Source: Nymphalis io
Taxonomy: Eukaryota > Arthropoda > Insecta > Lepidoptera > Nymphalidae
Direction of reading: 5' to 3'
Length of the DNA stretch: 64,000 nt
Assembly: GCF_905147045.1 (NCBI RefSeq)
Contig: NC_065910.1
Location: 8,432,001-8,496,000 of the forward strand
Shown here one piece after another: positions 11,728 through 24,061 of the stretch. Under the pieces are notes generated by a model. It had not been told where the DNA came from. It saw nothing but the letters and a program-made list of their open reading frames with translations, and searched no databases. The position numbers and the translations under genes were made by a program. Each line of letters begins with the position of its first letter. The first letter of the stretch is position 1.

Positions 11728-12640
11728 AAAGTGAATAATTAATATAAATTAAATTATAATTCATCATTAAAACTTCGTCGATATAAAATTATTGCAAATG
11801 TAAAATATATTAAAATCATATTTCTGATAATACACTAATTTTATTACTTTATTTTTATTTTTTATTATTTGACATCGAACATGCAAGTCCGTGTCTCGGG
11901 TTATTTTTTATATTTTATTTTATTTTAAAATTACCAAAACTAAATAACTATTGACCTTATATACATTTATTTTAGATTTAATTCGATTTTGAACTAAATT
12001 CTAAGTTCTAAAAAACTGCAATTATTTAGCATACAGTCCTATTTACATAATATATATTGAGCAGCTGTGGATACTAAGCAGCTTATGTTTTGAATGTAGA
12101 TTTTATTAGTTACACACAAGTTACTACTCCTTGTAGGTTTTCGATAATAAAATCAAACCTGAAGCTCCTTGTGAGCCACGTGGACATCTGTTCCATTTCG
12201 CACAACATACTATGCCACGCAATCCACGACTGAGGTAACCGTGAATCGAAACCCCTTATCAATCTCCTTGTAAAGTTATATATCATAGGGCTGTAACCAC
12301 ATGCAAGCTGTATATCTTTATATTAAATATAGTATATGATTGCTTAATAAAAAATAATATAAATAAAATAAAATTTCAAGTATTAATATTATTACTAAAT
12401 AAAACATCAATTTATTTATTTTTTTATTTTAGTATGATTTTTTTTTGCGTTCACTCGTTGCTTTAAACACCCTGACCTTTAGAAATTATACAGCCTTGTT
12501 TATGACCGAACGTTACTATATATTACATAATTTAAATTATATAATAATATAATAAGTTTATTATTTATTAAAAAAAGTTGTATAATATCGATTTCATTAT
12601 AATAAAAATGAAAATATTTAAAATTGTATAATATAATTAA
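11728..12640. other. Unassigned AT-rich DNA
   Basis: Very AT-rich with long T/A runs. One more balanced patch at 12120-12270 has no recognisable coding content. Confidence 0.5.
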
Positions 12641-12654
12641 ACTAATAGATAGGT

Positions 12655-12880
12655 CACATTTGTTTATAGAAAAATTCACAATGGTAGCATGGAGTCTGAA
12701 AGTTGGAAGCATGCAGGTCTCGCAACTGAACTTCCCGGTTTACGAGTGTGAGAGATATCTTTTCCCTGTGTGTGCGCATACACTTGTGCACTATAATATG
12801 TCTTGCGCAGATTAACTAGTCTCCTTTGAGATTGGCCGCTGCCGCCGAAATCGATCACACCATCATACAAATTACATATA
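12655..12880 (+). repeat. Lepidopteran interspersed repeat, class unknown
   Basis: CACTTGTGCACTATAATATG, TCTTGCGCAG and CCTTTGAGATTGGCCGCTGC are blocks I recognise from lepidopteran repeats, but I cannot name the class. Short frames on both strands are incidental. Confidence 0.5.
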
Positions 12881-13815
12881 AATGTTAACATATATAAAAT
12901 TACAATACAAAAATATATATTTTGTTTAATTTTCTTAACTGCGTTCGATAATCCCTCTCGAATCGTTTTATTCCTAGTAGGGATTGTTTCTACCTATTAT
13001 TTCAATAACCCGTTAGTGGCCGCCGGCGGATAGTTCGTAAGAATGATGACGGATGAACTAAGACCTAAGGTTCGATGGTCGTGTGTTATTTTCTGTATTT
13101 TATTGCTTTGAGTTTGAAAATTGAGATATTACACATTATATGTATTTTTATTGTTCTATACTGTCAATAGATGGCGCTGATTCAAACTAAACTTTTCTGA
13201 ATGCTAGATATTGTCTACTATCTAAATATTACAGTATGAAACACCTAATATGTGACGGTTTGTGCTTTATATATAGCCTATTCCAACTACACGAGGAGTA
13301 AAGACAAATAATCAACTTTGACATCGAATCGACGCGATATCATTGGTCGAGATCTTGAATAATCTATGATATTCACTATGGATTCAAGAGAAAATGGCGT
13401 TTTTAATGTCCGTTGAAATCGGAACTTTGGAAGTTAAATTAAAATGGTTATAACTACTTAAGTGGAATAGTGTTATATTATAAATAAAAATAAATTAATC
13501 CTAATTGTTTGCATATCACAACAGAACTCTTAGCAAATCGCATGGAATATGTAAATTGAGTGTTTGTTTATTCCTTTGTCGATTGGAATAGGGTATAGAT
13601 TTGTTTTAAGATTGATTTTTTTATTTTGTGGAAAAGACATTTTGTGCTTACAAATTTAACGAGATAAAAATTTGTATCCTGTTATTAAATTTAATTTGTT
13701 TTCATCGAACCATTTTTAAGAATTAAATAATTTATTCAGAGAAAATTTGTTGCAAGTCTTATTAAACAGCTAATGTTGTTATAAATGCTTGTCGTTTATT
13801 ATTCTTATTTATTTA
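12881..13815. other. Unassigned AT-rich DNA
   Basis: A balanced patch at 13015-13085 (GTGGCCGCCGGCGGATAG) with no feature assigned. Confidence 0.45.
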
Positions 13816-13990
13816 CTAGCAACCTGTCCTGACTTCGCACGGACATAATAAGTCTATATAACACGCTTATATTGACGGACAAACATACAAATAAAAATTC
13901 TTCCTTTCATAACAATAACAATAATTTTTACTTACTACTTCTCGTCTCTTCGCACGGGTATATAAGTTTACATAAAAGGTTTTTATTGTT
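13816..13990 (-). mobile_element. Helitron-like 3' ends (two, degraded)
   Basis: Read on the minus strand, CCGTGCGAAGTCAGGACAGG..CTAG ends at 13816 with the CTAG expected of Helitron 3' termini, just after a short hairpin-prone GC run. A second partial end, CCCGTGCGAAGAGACGAG, lies at 13938-13960. No replicase is present, so they are non-autonomous. Confidence 0.6.
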
Positions 13991-14399
13991 ATACATATAA
14001 CTTTATTGGCGCACACATTAAGCATTTTTTAAAACATTAAATCCAGATAGATGATTTTTGATTACCGTGAATACTTCTTACGACGAAAACAGAGATTATT
14101 TTATAGTATAATAAAACATAAAATACGCAAAATAAAAAAATATAATACTTAAAATGAAATCTGTATAAAAAAAACATTAATGTTGTTAAATAATGTGCAG
14201 AGAAGCAATAGTGCCAGCGTCTTTGGTACAATGCCACAGGACAATCTTTTAGACGACGTGTTTCTGCTTTAAATTTGTAATATGTATTTTGTTCTTGTTA
14301 TTTTAATTTTGTATTTTATAAAAAATGTCTGTATATATAAAAAGCCACATACTAATTTAATCAGTACATAAATAAAAAATTAAAGAAACATAGTAATTA

Positions 14400-14560
14400 A
14401 CCAGCAGCCCGACTTACCTTACCGATAAAATTCATACAAAATTATCCCCCTTAAGTTGAAATATCAAAAAATATATTCTTAGTGGATTAAGATTTAAAAT
14501 AAACCAATATTCCATTTCTAGACTCAATGGTTTTGGCTTTGCGTTGATAGTGAGTCGGGT
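14400..14560 (-). repeat. Degraded Helitron-type lepidopteran repeat
   Basis: ACCAGCAGCCCGACTTACCT, CCCCTTAAGTTGAAAT, GTGGATTAAGATTTAAAATA and TTGGCTTTGCGTTGATAG follow the order I know from a lepidopteran non-autonomous family. The similar block CCCTTTAAGTTGAAATTTCC occurs at 32745-32880. Confidence 0.45.
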
Positions 14561-15245
14561 TAAACGATTTTATAAGTATATATTATTCAGATAATTAAGC
14601 GCTCGCAGAGCTTTATTCCAGCCTTTGTATGACCTAAGATGTCGTAATAAAATGATATAAATTATAATACTTCCGCATTTAATGTGATGGATAAGAAAAT
14701 TGTGTTCTCCCATTAAAGTTGGTTTATAGCTAATAAAATGGATACTAAAATATTCCAATGCTGTTAATACAGACGGGTAGCTATATTATAGTAACAGAAC
14801 TTTAAGACTCAACATCTCAAGCGTAGGGACGGCTGTCTTGCTATGTGAATGTCGCAGATACGATTCTCACCTCTTTAGCTTTTTTCATTAAACCTAATAT
14901 TACTTTAGGTACTATTTGGATAGGAGAATAGTTTTATAAGCAATGTCGGATCAGGCATGTTTTTTTTTAAATATTTATTTCTACGCATTCATTATAAATC
15001 AATGAATAATAAATTTTAAGACGTAAGTGAAATCGATCTTATAAATTGAGTTTGGTGTAAAATTAAAACATACAATCTTCCTGAAAAGTAAATTAAATTC
15101 AATAATAAATTATAGCTACTTCTTTATTCATTTCCATAATACTATATAATATTATTATAAAAAAATATATGTGCCGTTAAGCTGTTAATTGTATCCTATA
15201 TAACTGCCGATTAAAATTAAATATATATAATAAAAAGCGTACATA
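14561..15245. other. Unassigned AT-rich DNA
   Basis: 14815-14880 has a faint tRNA-like pattern (GGACGGCTGTCTTGC, then CAGATACGATTCTCACC), too weak to call. Otherwise nothing is seen. Confidence 0.4.
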
Positions 15246-15279
15246 TGGGTTGTATTTGAGTTTTCTTATGAGACTTTAT

Positions 15280-15740
15280 AAGCCAGTACGCATAAGCAAG
15301 CTTGCTAAGGCAAGCCTACTGGGTTAACTATTACTCACTCATCAGTTGTTTGACCACTAAACAGTATGACTTAGTTTTCTATTCTGCTTTGAAGGTTGAT
15401 TAAGCCAGAATAATTATAAAGCAAGTTCGACAAGCTGATGGTGCTTGGCATAGTAGAGGGGAAATGACCAAGTGGCCGCTGCCCCACACGATGGTTGGAC
15501 TAAGTTACCAACCTCACTGGTCTCCAAGTGATCACAGCCCTGAGGAAAGCTGAGGACAGGAAGCACTGGAGAAAATTCACAGAGATCGTGACCCAGACCC
15601 TAGATCAGAGTGGACACGAGCTTCAGCAATGAAGCAAACGACCGAGAAGAATTATAAACAATAGGCACAAGGGACATAACTTCTTAACTCCCAAGACTGG
15701 TGGTGTATTGGCTATATAGGGAACTATCAACGCCCGTTTT
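15280..15740 (+). mobile_element. Old family A copy split by an insertion
   Basis: Left part: CTACTGGGTT.., CATCAGTTGTTTGACC.., GAAGGTTGATTAAGCCAGAA. Right part from 15659: AGGCACAAGGGACATAACTT, CTGGTGGTGTATTGGC. The break falls inside the family's GTAATTACAGGCAC segment. Confidence 0.75.
15421..15649 (+). mobile_element. Possible LINE C-terminal fragment inserted in family A
   Basis: The 229-bp insert is flanked by AATTATAAA at 15412-15420 and 15650-15658 (9 bp, perfect). One frame reads TALRKAEDRKHWRKFTEIV, a charged pattern like the ends of some non-LTR retrotransposon ORFs, then a stop. It is too short to place in a clade and could be another retroposed transcript. Confidence 0.5.
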
Positions 15741-15744
15741 TAAG

Positions 15745-15880
15745 GAATTAAGCATACAGCTTGATTGAAGAGTGGGGCTGACAATAGACCAAGAGGAAAA
15801 AATTGAACCTGCGACTTTTATATCGCTAGGTAGCCTGTAAGCCATTGCGATATTAACGCTCATTGCCCGGCCTACCTATT
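15745..15880 (-). mobile_element. Family D tRNA-type SINE
   Basis: On the minus strand: GCAATGGCTTACAGGCTACC (A-box side), CGCAGGTTCAATTTT (B-box side), then CTATTGTCAGCCCCACTC and AAGCTGTATGCTTAATTCCT. The order fits a tRNA-derived head and a short body. Confidence 0.6.
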
Positions 15881-16854
15881 ATAAATATAAAGATGACTAT
15901 AGACATATAAAAACGTATTATTCTTTACATACATGAGTCAATTTAACGTTATACACAAAAAAATCCCAATTGACCTTTAAAAAGTTGTTATAGGTTTAGT
16001 AACTCATACGATCTTGTTCATAATTAATTGTTCGTATAAATTCAACGTATTCACTTGACATTTAAAATACGATAGTTTTCTAATAAGAGCTGACAAGATC
16101 TCAGGTAATGCCTGATATTGCCCATAATATAAAATGTGGCCAAGCCACCCACTATTTTGGCCATTAATGCAACATATTAATTTTAAAACCTTACTAAATA
16201 AACTAGACTTTAATGTTATTAATATGAAAGTGATTTTTATTATTTCTTGCTTTGTCATGCTTTCACGTCTAACTACTAAACTACTACAGACATCTATTAA
16301 GATTTTTTTGATACTGACGATACAAAGTTTGTTTTGTATAAAAAAGAAAATTGATAAAAAAAAATAACATTTGATAATTATATTTTACAATTCAAGTTTA
16401 TTATTTCTGAACGTTTGCCATCCGCATATTAAAGCGTGTACATTGTTCCTCGAAAGACTTTTTAATCTGTGCACTCAGACAAAACATGTGTCAACTTTAT
16501 CGAACATATAATTATGAGAGGGATATGACCAGCTGCAAGTGAATTTTTATTTTTATTTATTTATTTATTTATTTTGAACAAATTATACATATCTTAAACA
16601 ATAAATACGATAGTAACTACATTAGTATAATAATGATGAAAATGTGTGGTCATAGACTTGGACTCAGCTCTATCGAGAAAAATCGTTAGAATTTCTTTAG
16701 TTCCGTATATTTTAAATTGCCCGTTAAACTGAAGGGCGATTAATGAAATGCATCATTTGACATTTAAAGGTTGTATACCATTATGACAACTTGAAAACAC
16801 TTATCCTTGTTTGTATTTAGTTTTATGTTTATTAATAATAAACATAAAACATAA
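15881..16854. other. Unassigned AT-rich DNA with a short hairpin
   Basis: 16820-16850 is a 15-bp inverted repeat of GTTTTATGTTTATTA around a single A. Two overlapping short frames near 16004-16367 on opposite strands show no family features. Confidence 0.45.
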
Positions 16855-17180
16855 AACTAGCTGGTGCCTTCTACTTCGTCCGCGTGAAAGATGGTTTTAT
16901 TACGATATTTAAAAATAAAATGAATTTTTAGGTCTGTTCTCCATCGCTCGTTTTTTTTTTATTTATTCAATATACAGATACACTATTGTAACTGTTTTAT
17001 TATAGGTATAGAAGACGAATTTAAAATTATCTACTTTTAAAATTATCTATCTACTTATCCGATTTTAATAAAACGACGCCTAACTATTGCTTTAGGCTGA
17101 GCTTAATCTACCTCTCAAAATCGCAAGAAAATCCATTCAGTAATTTCGAAGATTAGCGTGTACACACAGACACAAAAAAA
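16855..17180 (+). repeat. Lepidopteran 'ACTAGCTG..CGTCCGCGTG' repeat remnants
   Basis: ACTAGCTGGTGCCTTCTACT, TCGTCCGCGTGAAAG, then TGGATTTT-like and GATTAGCGTGTACACACAGA blocks. I recognise these as remnants of common lepidopteran non-autonomous repeats. They are too decayed to place boundaries. Confidence 0.45.
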
Positions 17181-17438
17181 TGCTGTTTTTGGATACCACA
17201 CTCATTTTTTTATAAAATTATTCAATATACAGACACACGGCTTCAACTGCTTTATTAAATGTATAAATACTCATAAGCATAATAAAGTTTGACTGTATAT
17301 GAATTGTCTTATATGTCCTTCTTTATATAAGACATAGCTTTAAAAGTCATCCTATATATATAGCGGTCTTTTACAATGATGGCGGCAACGGGATCATTTT
17401 CGAAAACAAATCTACGTAATTACAAAATAACTTTACTT

Positions 17439-17657
17439 AACTGCTCACTACAGTAATAGCCTGTTAAGGCCTCCTGTCCCTTTTGAGGAGAAGGTCTGGA
17501 GTTTATTCCACCACTCCTCCAATGCGGGTTTGTAGAATACACATGTGGCATAATTTCAATGAAATTAGACAGATGCAGGTTTCCTCACGATGTTTTCCTT
17601 CACCGTCAAGCACGAGATGAATTATAAACACAAATTAAGCACATGAACTGCTCACTA
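17439..17657 (-). mobile_element. 5'-truncated family B SINE with perfect TSD
   Basis: Only the 3' two-thirds (17451-17645) is present; the tRNA head is missing. AACTGCTCACTA at 17439-17450 and 17646-17657 is a 12-bp perfect duplication. A truncated insert with a perfect TSD is the signature of incomplete target-primed reverse transcription. Confidence 0.92.
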
Positions 17658-17705
17658 ATATTTAGAAAATAACAATAATTATCCATTGTATAGCTATAAC
17701 TACAA

Positions 17706-17903
17706 TTGACTTTTTGGATACAATGCCGTTATACAGGAGCTTCACCGTTCAATTTCGCTCCTCCCAGCTCGAGTAACCTTTTTCAACACGGTCCAGTCCT
17801 TGCTGTAGCATTTAGATGGTATAATTCTTTTCCCTATGTGTTCTGGCTTTCGTTTTTATTAAAATCTTTTCGTAGACACGTTGCATTAGAATTTGACCTT
17901 TAA
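17706..17903 (+). pseudogene. Possible LINE-like coding remnant
   Basis: A 65-codon frame includes AVAFRWYNSFP..LLKSFRRHVALEFDL, loosely like the WNSLP..FKRxLRRHL end of non-LTR ORFs. It starts at a TTG, not an ATG. The match is by eye and weak. Confidence 0.25.
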
Positions 17904-18476
17904 AATGCAATCGCTGTAAGTACATTCGCTTCGAAAGTGACTACGACGTGAACGTGACGTGACTTGACTTTTATAAAACAATAAATTAAAATTTATTTAC
18001 CAATCCGTTTTATTAAGGAAATCGCCGCGAATGTTTACGTAATTTTAGAAACTAATATTTGTGTTCATTTCAAAGTCAAGATCAACCGGAAATATTCAAC
18101 TTCGTATATATGTATAATAGATACGTATATGGGTATTGAGAACATATTTTGAAGCTTATTTGGTGAAAGTGGTTTTGCAATATTCAAATATAAAGTTTGT
18201 GTTTCACCGCGTTGCTATGGTGTTACGAAATATAGTTGTAGATGTCGCCTGGAATGGGGGGGTTTCTGATCCCGTGACGCTACATCTAGACTCTACATCC
18301 ACATACATATAAACGAATATAATTTAGGCATGTTTTTAGAGACTTAAAAAATCCCTAATTCCAGTTAAGCAATAAGTTTTGCCTAGAGTGAGTATCACAT
18401 TATTCCATTTGTTCAGAATTTAATCCGCAAATGAGCTTTTACTTGGCAGCTTATATACCGTAAGTATGAATTTAAT

Positions 18477-18815
18477 TCATAAAATAGTACCGTACCGTAA
18501 CCGTAACAGCCTGTGAATGTCCCACTGCTGGGCTAAAGGCCTCCTCTCCTCTTTTTGAGGAGAAGGTTTGGAGCTTATTCCACCACGCTGCTCCAATGCG
18601 GGTTGGTGGAATACACATGTGGCAGAATTTCAGTGAAATTAGACACATGCAGGTTTCCTCACGATGTTTTCCTTCACCGTAAAGCACGAGATGAATTATA
18701 ATCACAAATTAAGCACATGAAAATTCAGTGGTGCTTGCCCGGGTTTGAACCCACGATCATCGGTTAAGATTCACATGTTCTTACCACTGGGCCATCTCGG
18801 CTCTCATAAAATAGT
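18477..18815 (-). mobile_element. Young full-length family B SINE with perfect TSD
   Basis: The element spans 18489-18803 (315 bp). TCATAAAATAGT at 18477-18488 and 18804-18815 is a perfect 12-bp TSD. It has an (ACGGT)n-type tail, an intact A-box segment and an intact B box. Its conceptual translation over ~70 codons is identical to that of 59197-59504, so both copies are recent. The open frame is incidental. Confidence 0.95.
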
Positions 18816-20037
18816 GAAAGTATATAAATATTTATATAAAAATAGTATAAAAAGCCTATGTATTATGATCAATTTACTCAAAACGTATAGGTAATATACA
18901 TGACATACATTGCATGTAAGTGTAACCATGCGGACCTCGATAGTCAATAGTGATGTCTGTATTCGATAATTATTATCGATATTTATGTTTTCTTGATTGA
19001 TAAATCTTTTATATAATTGTTCGGTGCGTTTGTAAGTGTTTAGATTTTGAACAAATTCATCGATAATGATAATAATGACACGATATATTTGCTACATATA
19101 TATATGTCGCTGTAGTTATTTATTAATTAATTTCTTAAAAAAAAACGAGAGGTATCTAGGAACGATGGTTGGCACGACGTTTCTATTTGATTTAAATAAT
19201 GTATTAAAAATAGGCACAATGAAATTAATTTACAACTTATGCGACTAATTAAATGAAAAAAATAAGGAATGGTAATTAAATTGTTATTATGATATTATTT
19301 TGTTACAAAGTTATGATAATAAGCACTTTATTATTATTTTTTATAAAAAATGTTTAAAGATGACGCACACCGCGTTAATATACATATAATATGTTTATAT
19401 ATGAACATACGCTTGTAAGAATATTAAAAAATATACCATAACAAAAGCGAATTCTTAAATTCATTTCGATCTAGTTCGCACTATATTATATTATTTGTCC
19501 TTATCTTCCATGAATACTTTCCTATCTTCCATCCTTTACAAAGTTTACTATTATTACAAACAGACCAATACGTACACTCATCTTAAGTGTGATGTGCCAT
19601 AACAAATCAAGTTAGGTTGAATAAAGAAAATCACGAAATATGAACCCAATAGATGGCGCTGTAAAGTGAATGAACTGCGTGGCACCAGGATATTATAGAA
19701 GAAGATTTACTTTTATGATTATTACCTATGTCAAGTTATTTACCTAATTATATAATCTCAGTTCAAATGACCATAAATTGTCAACTTATGTTATTAGTTT
19801 TAGTTAAAGATGAAAGGCGTATTTGTATAATTAATGTTAGTTGCTTATTTACATTACAGTCTTGGTTATAAAAGGTCATTGAACTTTAATAGCTTGTGTA
19901 ATTTTTTTTCAACAATAGCTTTTAGGATTTCTTCAATTGTTTCGTAGTGAAATGTATACATGAACCGGGATTTGGTATTTGTTTTTTTTTGGTTGTGTCA
20001 TGTTAACAATGCTTTGCATTGTAATCTAAATCGTAAC
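18816..20037. other. Unassigned AT-rich DNA
   Basis: No family landmarks seen. A 60-codon frame at 19066-19248 is low complexity. Confidence 0.5.
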
Positions 20038-20195
20038 TAATATTTTAAATGCGAAAGTGTTTCTTTGTTTTTTTGTCACGCTTTCACGTCTTAACTACTC
20101 GAATGATCATCATGAAATTTTGCATCCTCGTTATCTGGGGCACAGAATAGGACATAGGGTAAAATCTGCCCTCTCCTAACGGGAATGAAGCTTTG
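20038..20195 (+). mobile_element. Helitron-like non-autonomous element, 5' part
   Basis: TTAAATGCGAAAGTGTTTCT, CACGCTTTCACG, ATGATCATCATGAAATTTTG and CACAGAATAGGACATAGGGT follow the usual order of this lepidopteran family. No CTAG end is seen. Confidence 0.55.
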
Positions 20196-20489
20196 AACAG
20201 AAACCAGTTCTAATAATAAAACATATATGTATATCCAATACAGTACAGATATTTAGTAATAAATTGTTTTATAAGATAAACTTATTAATTAAAGTCATTT
20301 TCCTAATATAATATTTATTGAGAATGTATAAATTATTACTACAAACTTTGTAAATCATTTTATAGAATCAAATAATCAATAAATTAACTTTAGAAAAATG
20401 TTATACTCTTGATCAATTTCGGCTGTGAACGCTCAAGACTAGACAACTGCTGATTATATAGTGCACAAGTGGCTGAGCACGAAGTTCAA

Positions 20490-20572
20490 TCAAGCACATA
20501 AAAATTAAATGATGCTTGCCTGGGTTTGAATCAGTGGTTAGTTAAAATTCACGCGTTTTAACCACTGTTGCT
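20490..20572 (-). mobile_element. Family B SINE, head fragment
   Basis: AAGCACATAAAAATTAAATG, GCTTGCCTGGGTTTGAATC and TTCACGCGTTTTAACCACTG are the tRNA-like head on the minus strand. The 3' part is lost. Confidence 0.65.
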
Positions 20573-20580
20573 TATGTTAA

Positions 20581-20820
20581 ATAATATCCTGGGACATTAC
20601 ACACACGACCATCAGATCCTAAACTAAGCAGAGCTTGTACTTTGGAAACTTGATGTACTACATATACTACTTTTCTTTTGTAAGTACATACTGATATAGA
20701 TAATTAAACTCAGACTCAGGACAAACAGACATGTTCATGCACACAAATGTCTGTCCTGGGTGGGAATTCAAATCACAACCTTCGTGACAAGTATCTACTT
20801 ACCACGCCAACCGACCCGTC
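20581..20820 (-). mobile_element. Family C SINE, near full length
   Basis: TATCCTGGGACATTACACAC through to the head CCACGCCAACCGACCCGTC. It has a short deletion around GGAAACTTGATGTACTACA and a damaged B box (GGAATTCAAATCAC). Confidence 0.82.
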
Positions 20821-21070
20821 ATGCTATATATTTAAGATTCACGCGTAAACGCGCGATAGCATAAAAATAGTAATTATTTTAATATCGATAAATCAATGAG
20901 GCACATCCTTAGCGGACATTAAGCGATGTCAGTGCGCCTACGAGGATTCCTATCGCTCCGTCACAGCCTAGATAACCTTGATGACCTGAATACACTAGAC
21001 ATTAGGTTTACTGAAGTCTAAGTGTTTATAATTGTTAAGAAGACTGCATTGTTTCTTTTTTAATTTATAT

Positions 21071-21106
21071 AAGTATGGCGGACTGGCAAAGAGCCACCTG
21101 ATGAGC
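21071..21106 (-). mobile_element. Family A 3'-end fragment
   Basis: GGCGGACTGGCAAAGAGCCA followed by CCTGATGAGC, the last ~35 bp of A on the minus strand. It abuts the next, separate A copy. Confidence 0.5.
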
Positions 21107-21107
21107 A

Positions 21108-21380
21108 AATATTTTTTTTATGGTATAGAGCATATGGGCCACCTGATGGAAAGTGGTCACCAATGCCCATTGACATTGGCACTGTAAGAAATATTAACCA
21201 TCTTACATTGCCAATCGCCACCAACCTTGGGAAATAAGATGTCCCTTGTGTCTGTAATTACACTGGCTCATTCACCCTTCGATCGGAACACAACGATAAC
21301 AAGTTGCTGTTTTGCGGTAGAATATCGGATGAGTGGCTGGTACCTATTCAGACGAGCTTGTACAAAGCCCTACCGCCAGT
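21108..21380 (-). mobile_element. Family A retroposon, near full length
   Basis: Poly(T), GAGCATATGGGCCACCTGAT and the body, ending CTACCGCCAGT. Small deletions remove AAGCGATGG-type and TTATG blocks. Confidence 0.85.
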
Positions 21381-21510
21381 AAATAATCCAGTAACCTAAA
21401 TAAATAAGGTATACTACTCGATTAAATACGATAATGAAACCATCGTCACTATACGCTGTTTGTCATGGAGAGTAAATAATGAATACAAACGTATTTAATA
21501 AACATATTTA

Positions 21511-21845
21511 TGTAAATTGGCTACACAGACAGATAGCCTTGTGGTTAGAACGCGTGAATCTTAACCGATAATCGAGGGTTCAAACCCGGGCAAGCACCAC
21601 TGAATTTTCATGTGCTTAATTTGTGTTTATAATTCATCTCGTGCTTGACGGTGAAGGAAAACGTCGTGAGGAAACCTGCATGTGTCTAATTTCATTGAAA
21701 TATGTCACATGTGTATTCCACCAACCCGCATTGCAGCAGCGTGGTGGAATAAGCTCCAAGCCTTCTCCTCAAAAGGTAGAGGAGGCCTTAGCCCAGCAGT
21801 GGGACATTAAAAGGCTGTTACTATTACTATTACTGTTTGTAAATT
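21511..21845 (+). mobile_element. Family B SINE, full length, 8-bp TSD
   Basis: TGTAAATT at 21511-21518 and 21838-21845 flanks the element. The head has lost the CCGAGATGG core (GATAGCCTTGTGGTTAGAAC) but keeps the B box GGTTCAAACCC. The tail is a TATTAC-type repeat. Confidence 0.88.
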
Positions 21846-21858
21846 TGTGGAAAATATA

Positions 21859-22141
21859 ATATAATATCCTGGGACATTTTTCACACACGGCCATCTGATC
21901 CCAAATTAAGCTTGTACAGAGCTTGTACTATGGAAACCAGACAACTGATATACTACATATACTACTTTTTTTTTGTAAATACTTATATATAATTTTTGTA
22001 ATACTTATATAGATAATTACACCCAGACTCAGGACAAACATACATGTTCATGCACACAAATGTCGGTCCTGGGTGGGAATCAAACCCACAACCTTCGGCG
22101 TGAAAGGCAAGTGTTCTACCAACCACGCCAACCGGCTCGTC
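21859..22141 (-). mobile_element. Family C SINE, full length
   Basis: It starts right behind the B element above. Two short internal duplications (GCTTGTACAGAGCTTGTACT and a repeated AATACTTATATA block) are private to this copy. The head is complete to GGCTCGTC. Confidence 0.87.
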
Positions 22142-23449
22142 AACCGACTCGGAAAAGAGTAACAACTGAGTTTCTTGTCGGTTCTCGTTTGAACTTACAT
22201 TCCGAAACTTTTGTAGCTTTAAATCGAATTAAATACGGAACATGAAGATTTAAAAGTGCTTCTATGAGCATATTTGAATAAAGATATTTTTATTTTTTTA
22301 TTGTAATTTATTTATATTTGTTTGTCCATAGACCGTAACACATTTGTACTTAATTATTCATAACTTAAAACTACTTATTATGTAAAATTAAGTACTACTT
22401 AAGGTAACATAAAGAAACAACTTTTTAAATTGCACACGTTGCTAAGATTAAGTTTAAAATGTTATGTTTTTTATAGGATGTTATAAAAATAGTGATACAT
22501 TACATAGAAGTATATTATTACAGCGTTTCTATTATAATGGCTGTAATTATTCAAATCAACTTTGTGTCATAAAAACTATGACAGCCCTAAGACTTAAAAT
22601 AATGATAAGTAGTTAAATTCTGGTCTCTGGTCATACTTGTCAATCCTATTACACACATACACAACAAACGTATGTGTGTGTAAATTGTTACGTCATTTTA
22701 CGATATTTATATATGTATATATACAGAGTAAAAGATCTCTGTTTGTTTATGATATAAAAAATATTAAGGAAGGAAGGAAATTAACGTATTAATAATTAAG
22801 GAAGTGACGTAAATGTTGCTCTCAAATTCGACTATATTTACTTTTACTATTATACAATCATTATTTATTTAATAAAAGTTCATATATCAATTACTAAGCT
22901 TGAAAATTTTAACATTAAATTAAGCTTATAGTTATACTTGTTGATATTGTTTCGTTGAATAAAATCCGTTAATTGGCGACTTCATTACGACACGCCTATT
23001 GCGTATCCCCGAACATATTGACCATTCCTAAATTAATAAAACGAAATATACGTAATATTAATTATAAAAAAAATAAACAGCTAAAGATTTCTGAGCTTCG
23101 AAGCAAATATTGCAAGTCCAAACATAAGAAGTCACGTACAACTCACGAAGCAAATACTTCCATTAAAATGATTAAAATTTAATCATAAATAGTTGTCTGG
23201 TTCAGTATAACAGGTTAACTGTTTCTTTGACCACTGATTTTTTTCTAGTCCAGAAAAACCTGACCATTTACACCGATACTAGATTGTAGATCAACGGTGG
23301 TCACACTTTACCAAATTCAATTGATTTTAATTTTAAATTTATTTTTGGAGGTAGACTATCACATGACTCACTATATTGTAAGTAATCACTTCCACTTGTA
23401 GAAACTGGTATTGTATAAATCACTTTTTATACTAATGTATATATGAGAA
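22142..23449. other. Unassigned AT-rich DNA
   Basis: A 69-codon lysine-rich frame at 22973-23182 has no recognisable motif and is probably chance. A short TATGTATATATA run lies at 22710-22722. Confidence 0.5.
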
Positions 23450-23500
23450 GTACCTTGTGCCTGCAAATACACTGGCTCACTCCTCCTTCAAATTGAAACA
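23450..23500 (-). mobile_element. Family A fragment
   Basis: CCTTGTGCCTGCAAATACAC, TGGCTCACTC and CCTTCAAATTG, the middle of A on the minus strand. Confidence 0.6.
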
Positions 23501-24061
23501 AACTAATACAAAATATGCTTAGAAGTATCTAAAATCTTGTATATTATATCTTGGTTTTGCTTGGTTTTAAAAGCAATAGAGCGTTATTAATTGACAAGAC
23601 ATATGAAAAGGTTTTTTTGTCTCTTGTAATTTATTGCCTTTTAAGTATGTATGACAGTTATATGTACGACATACAATAAATATACAAGTGAAGTTGAGAA
23701 CTTCAATCGCCATGACACCTTTACTTCAGTATTTGTGTTTGTTTGTTTGTTTATTTACAAGCATATGTCTATATATAGGTATACTAATATAGATATTTAT
23801 AATAAATTATAATAAAATGTAATTTTTATAGTTTTAATGTTTATTACAATTTTATTACTTGATTAATTTCGCGAGAATTTTGGTAAGGAGATGAAGAAAT
23901 TTGAAAACCATTGTTAACTGATACATAACTAGTGCTAACAAGTAACTATAATTATGTTGATAGTAATAGATCTACTTTAAAAGAATTATTCAATGAGATT
24001 AATGATATACTTATTTTATTTCTAATAAACCTAAATTGAATTTAAATTACGTGAAACTTAA
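23501..24061. other. Unassigned AT-rich DNA
   Basis: Nothing recognised beyond a (TTTG)n stretch near 23735-23752. Confidence 0.5.

Noticed and set aside
21623..21859. Recurrent frame HLVL.GEGK..EETCMCLISLK in many places
   Set aside because: It is the sense strand of the family B body, broken in old copies. Not a protein family.
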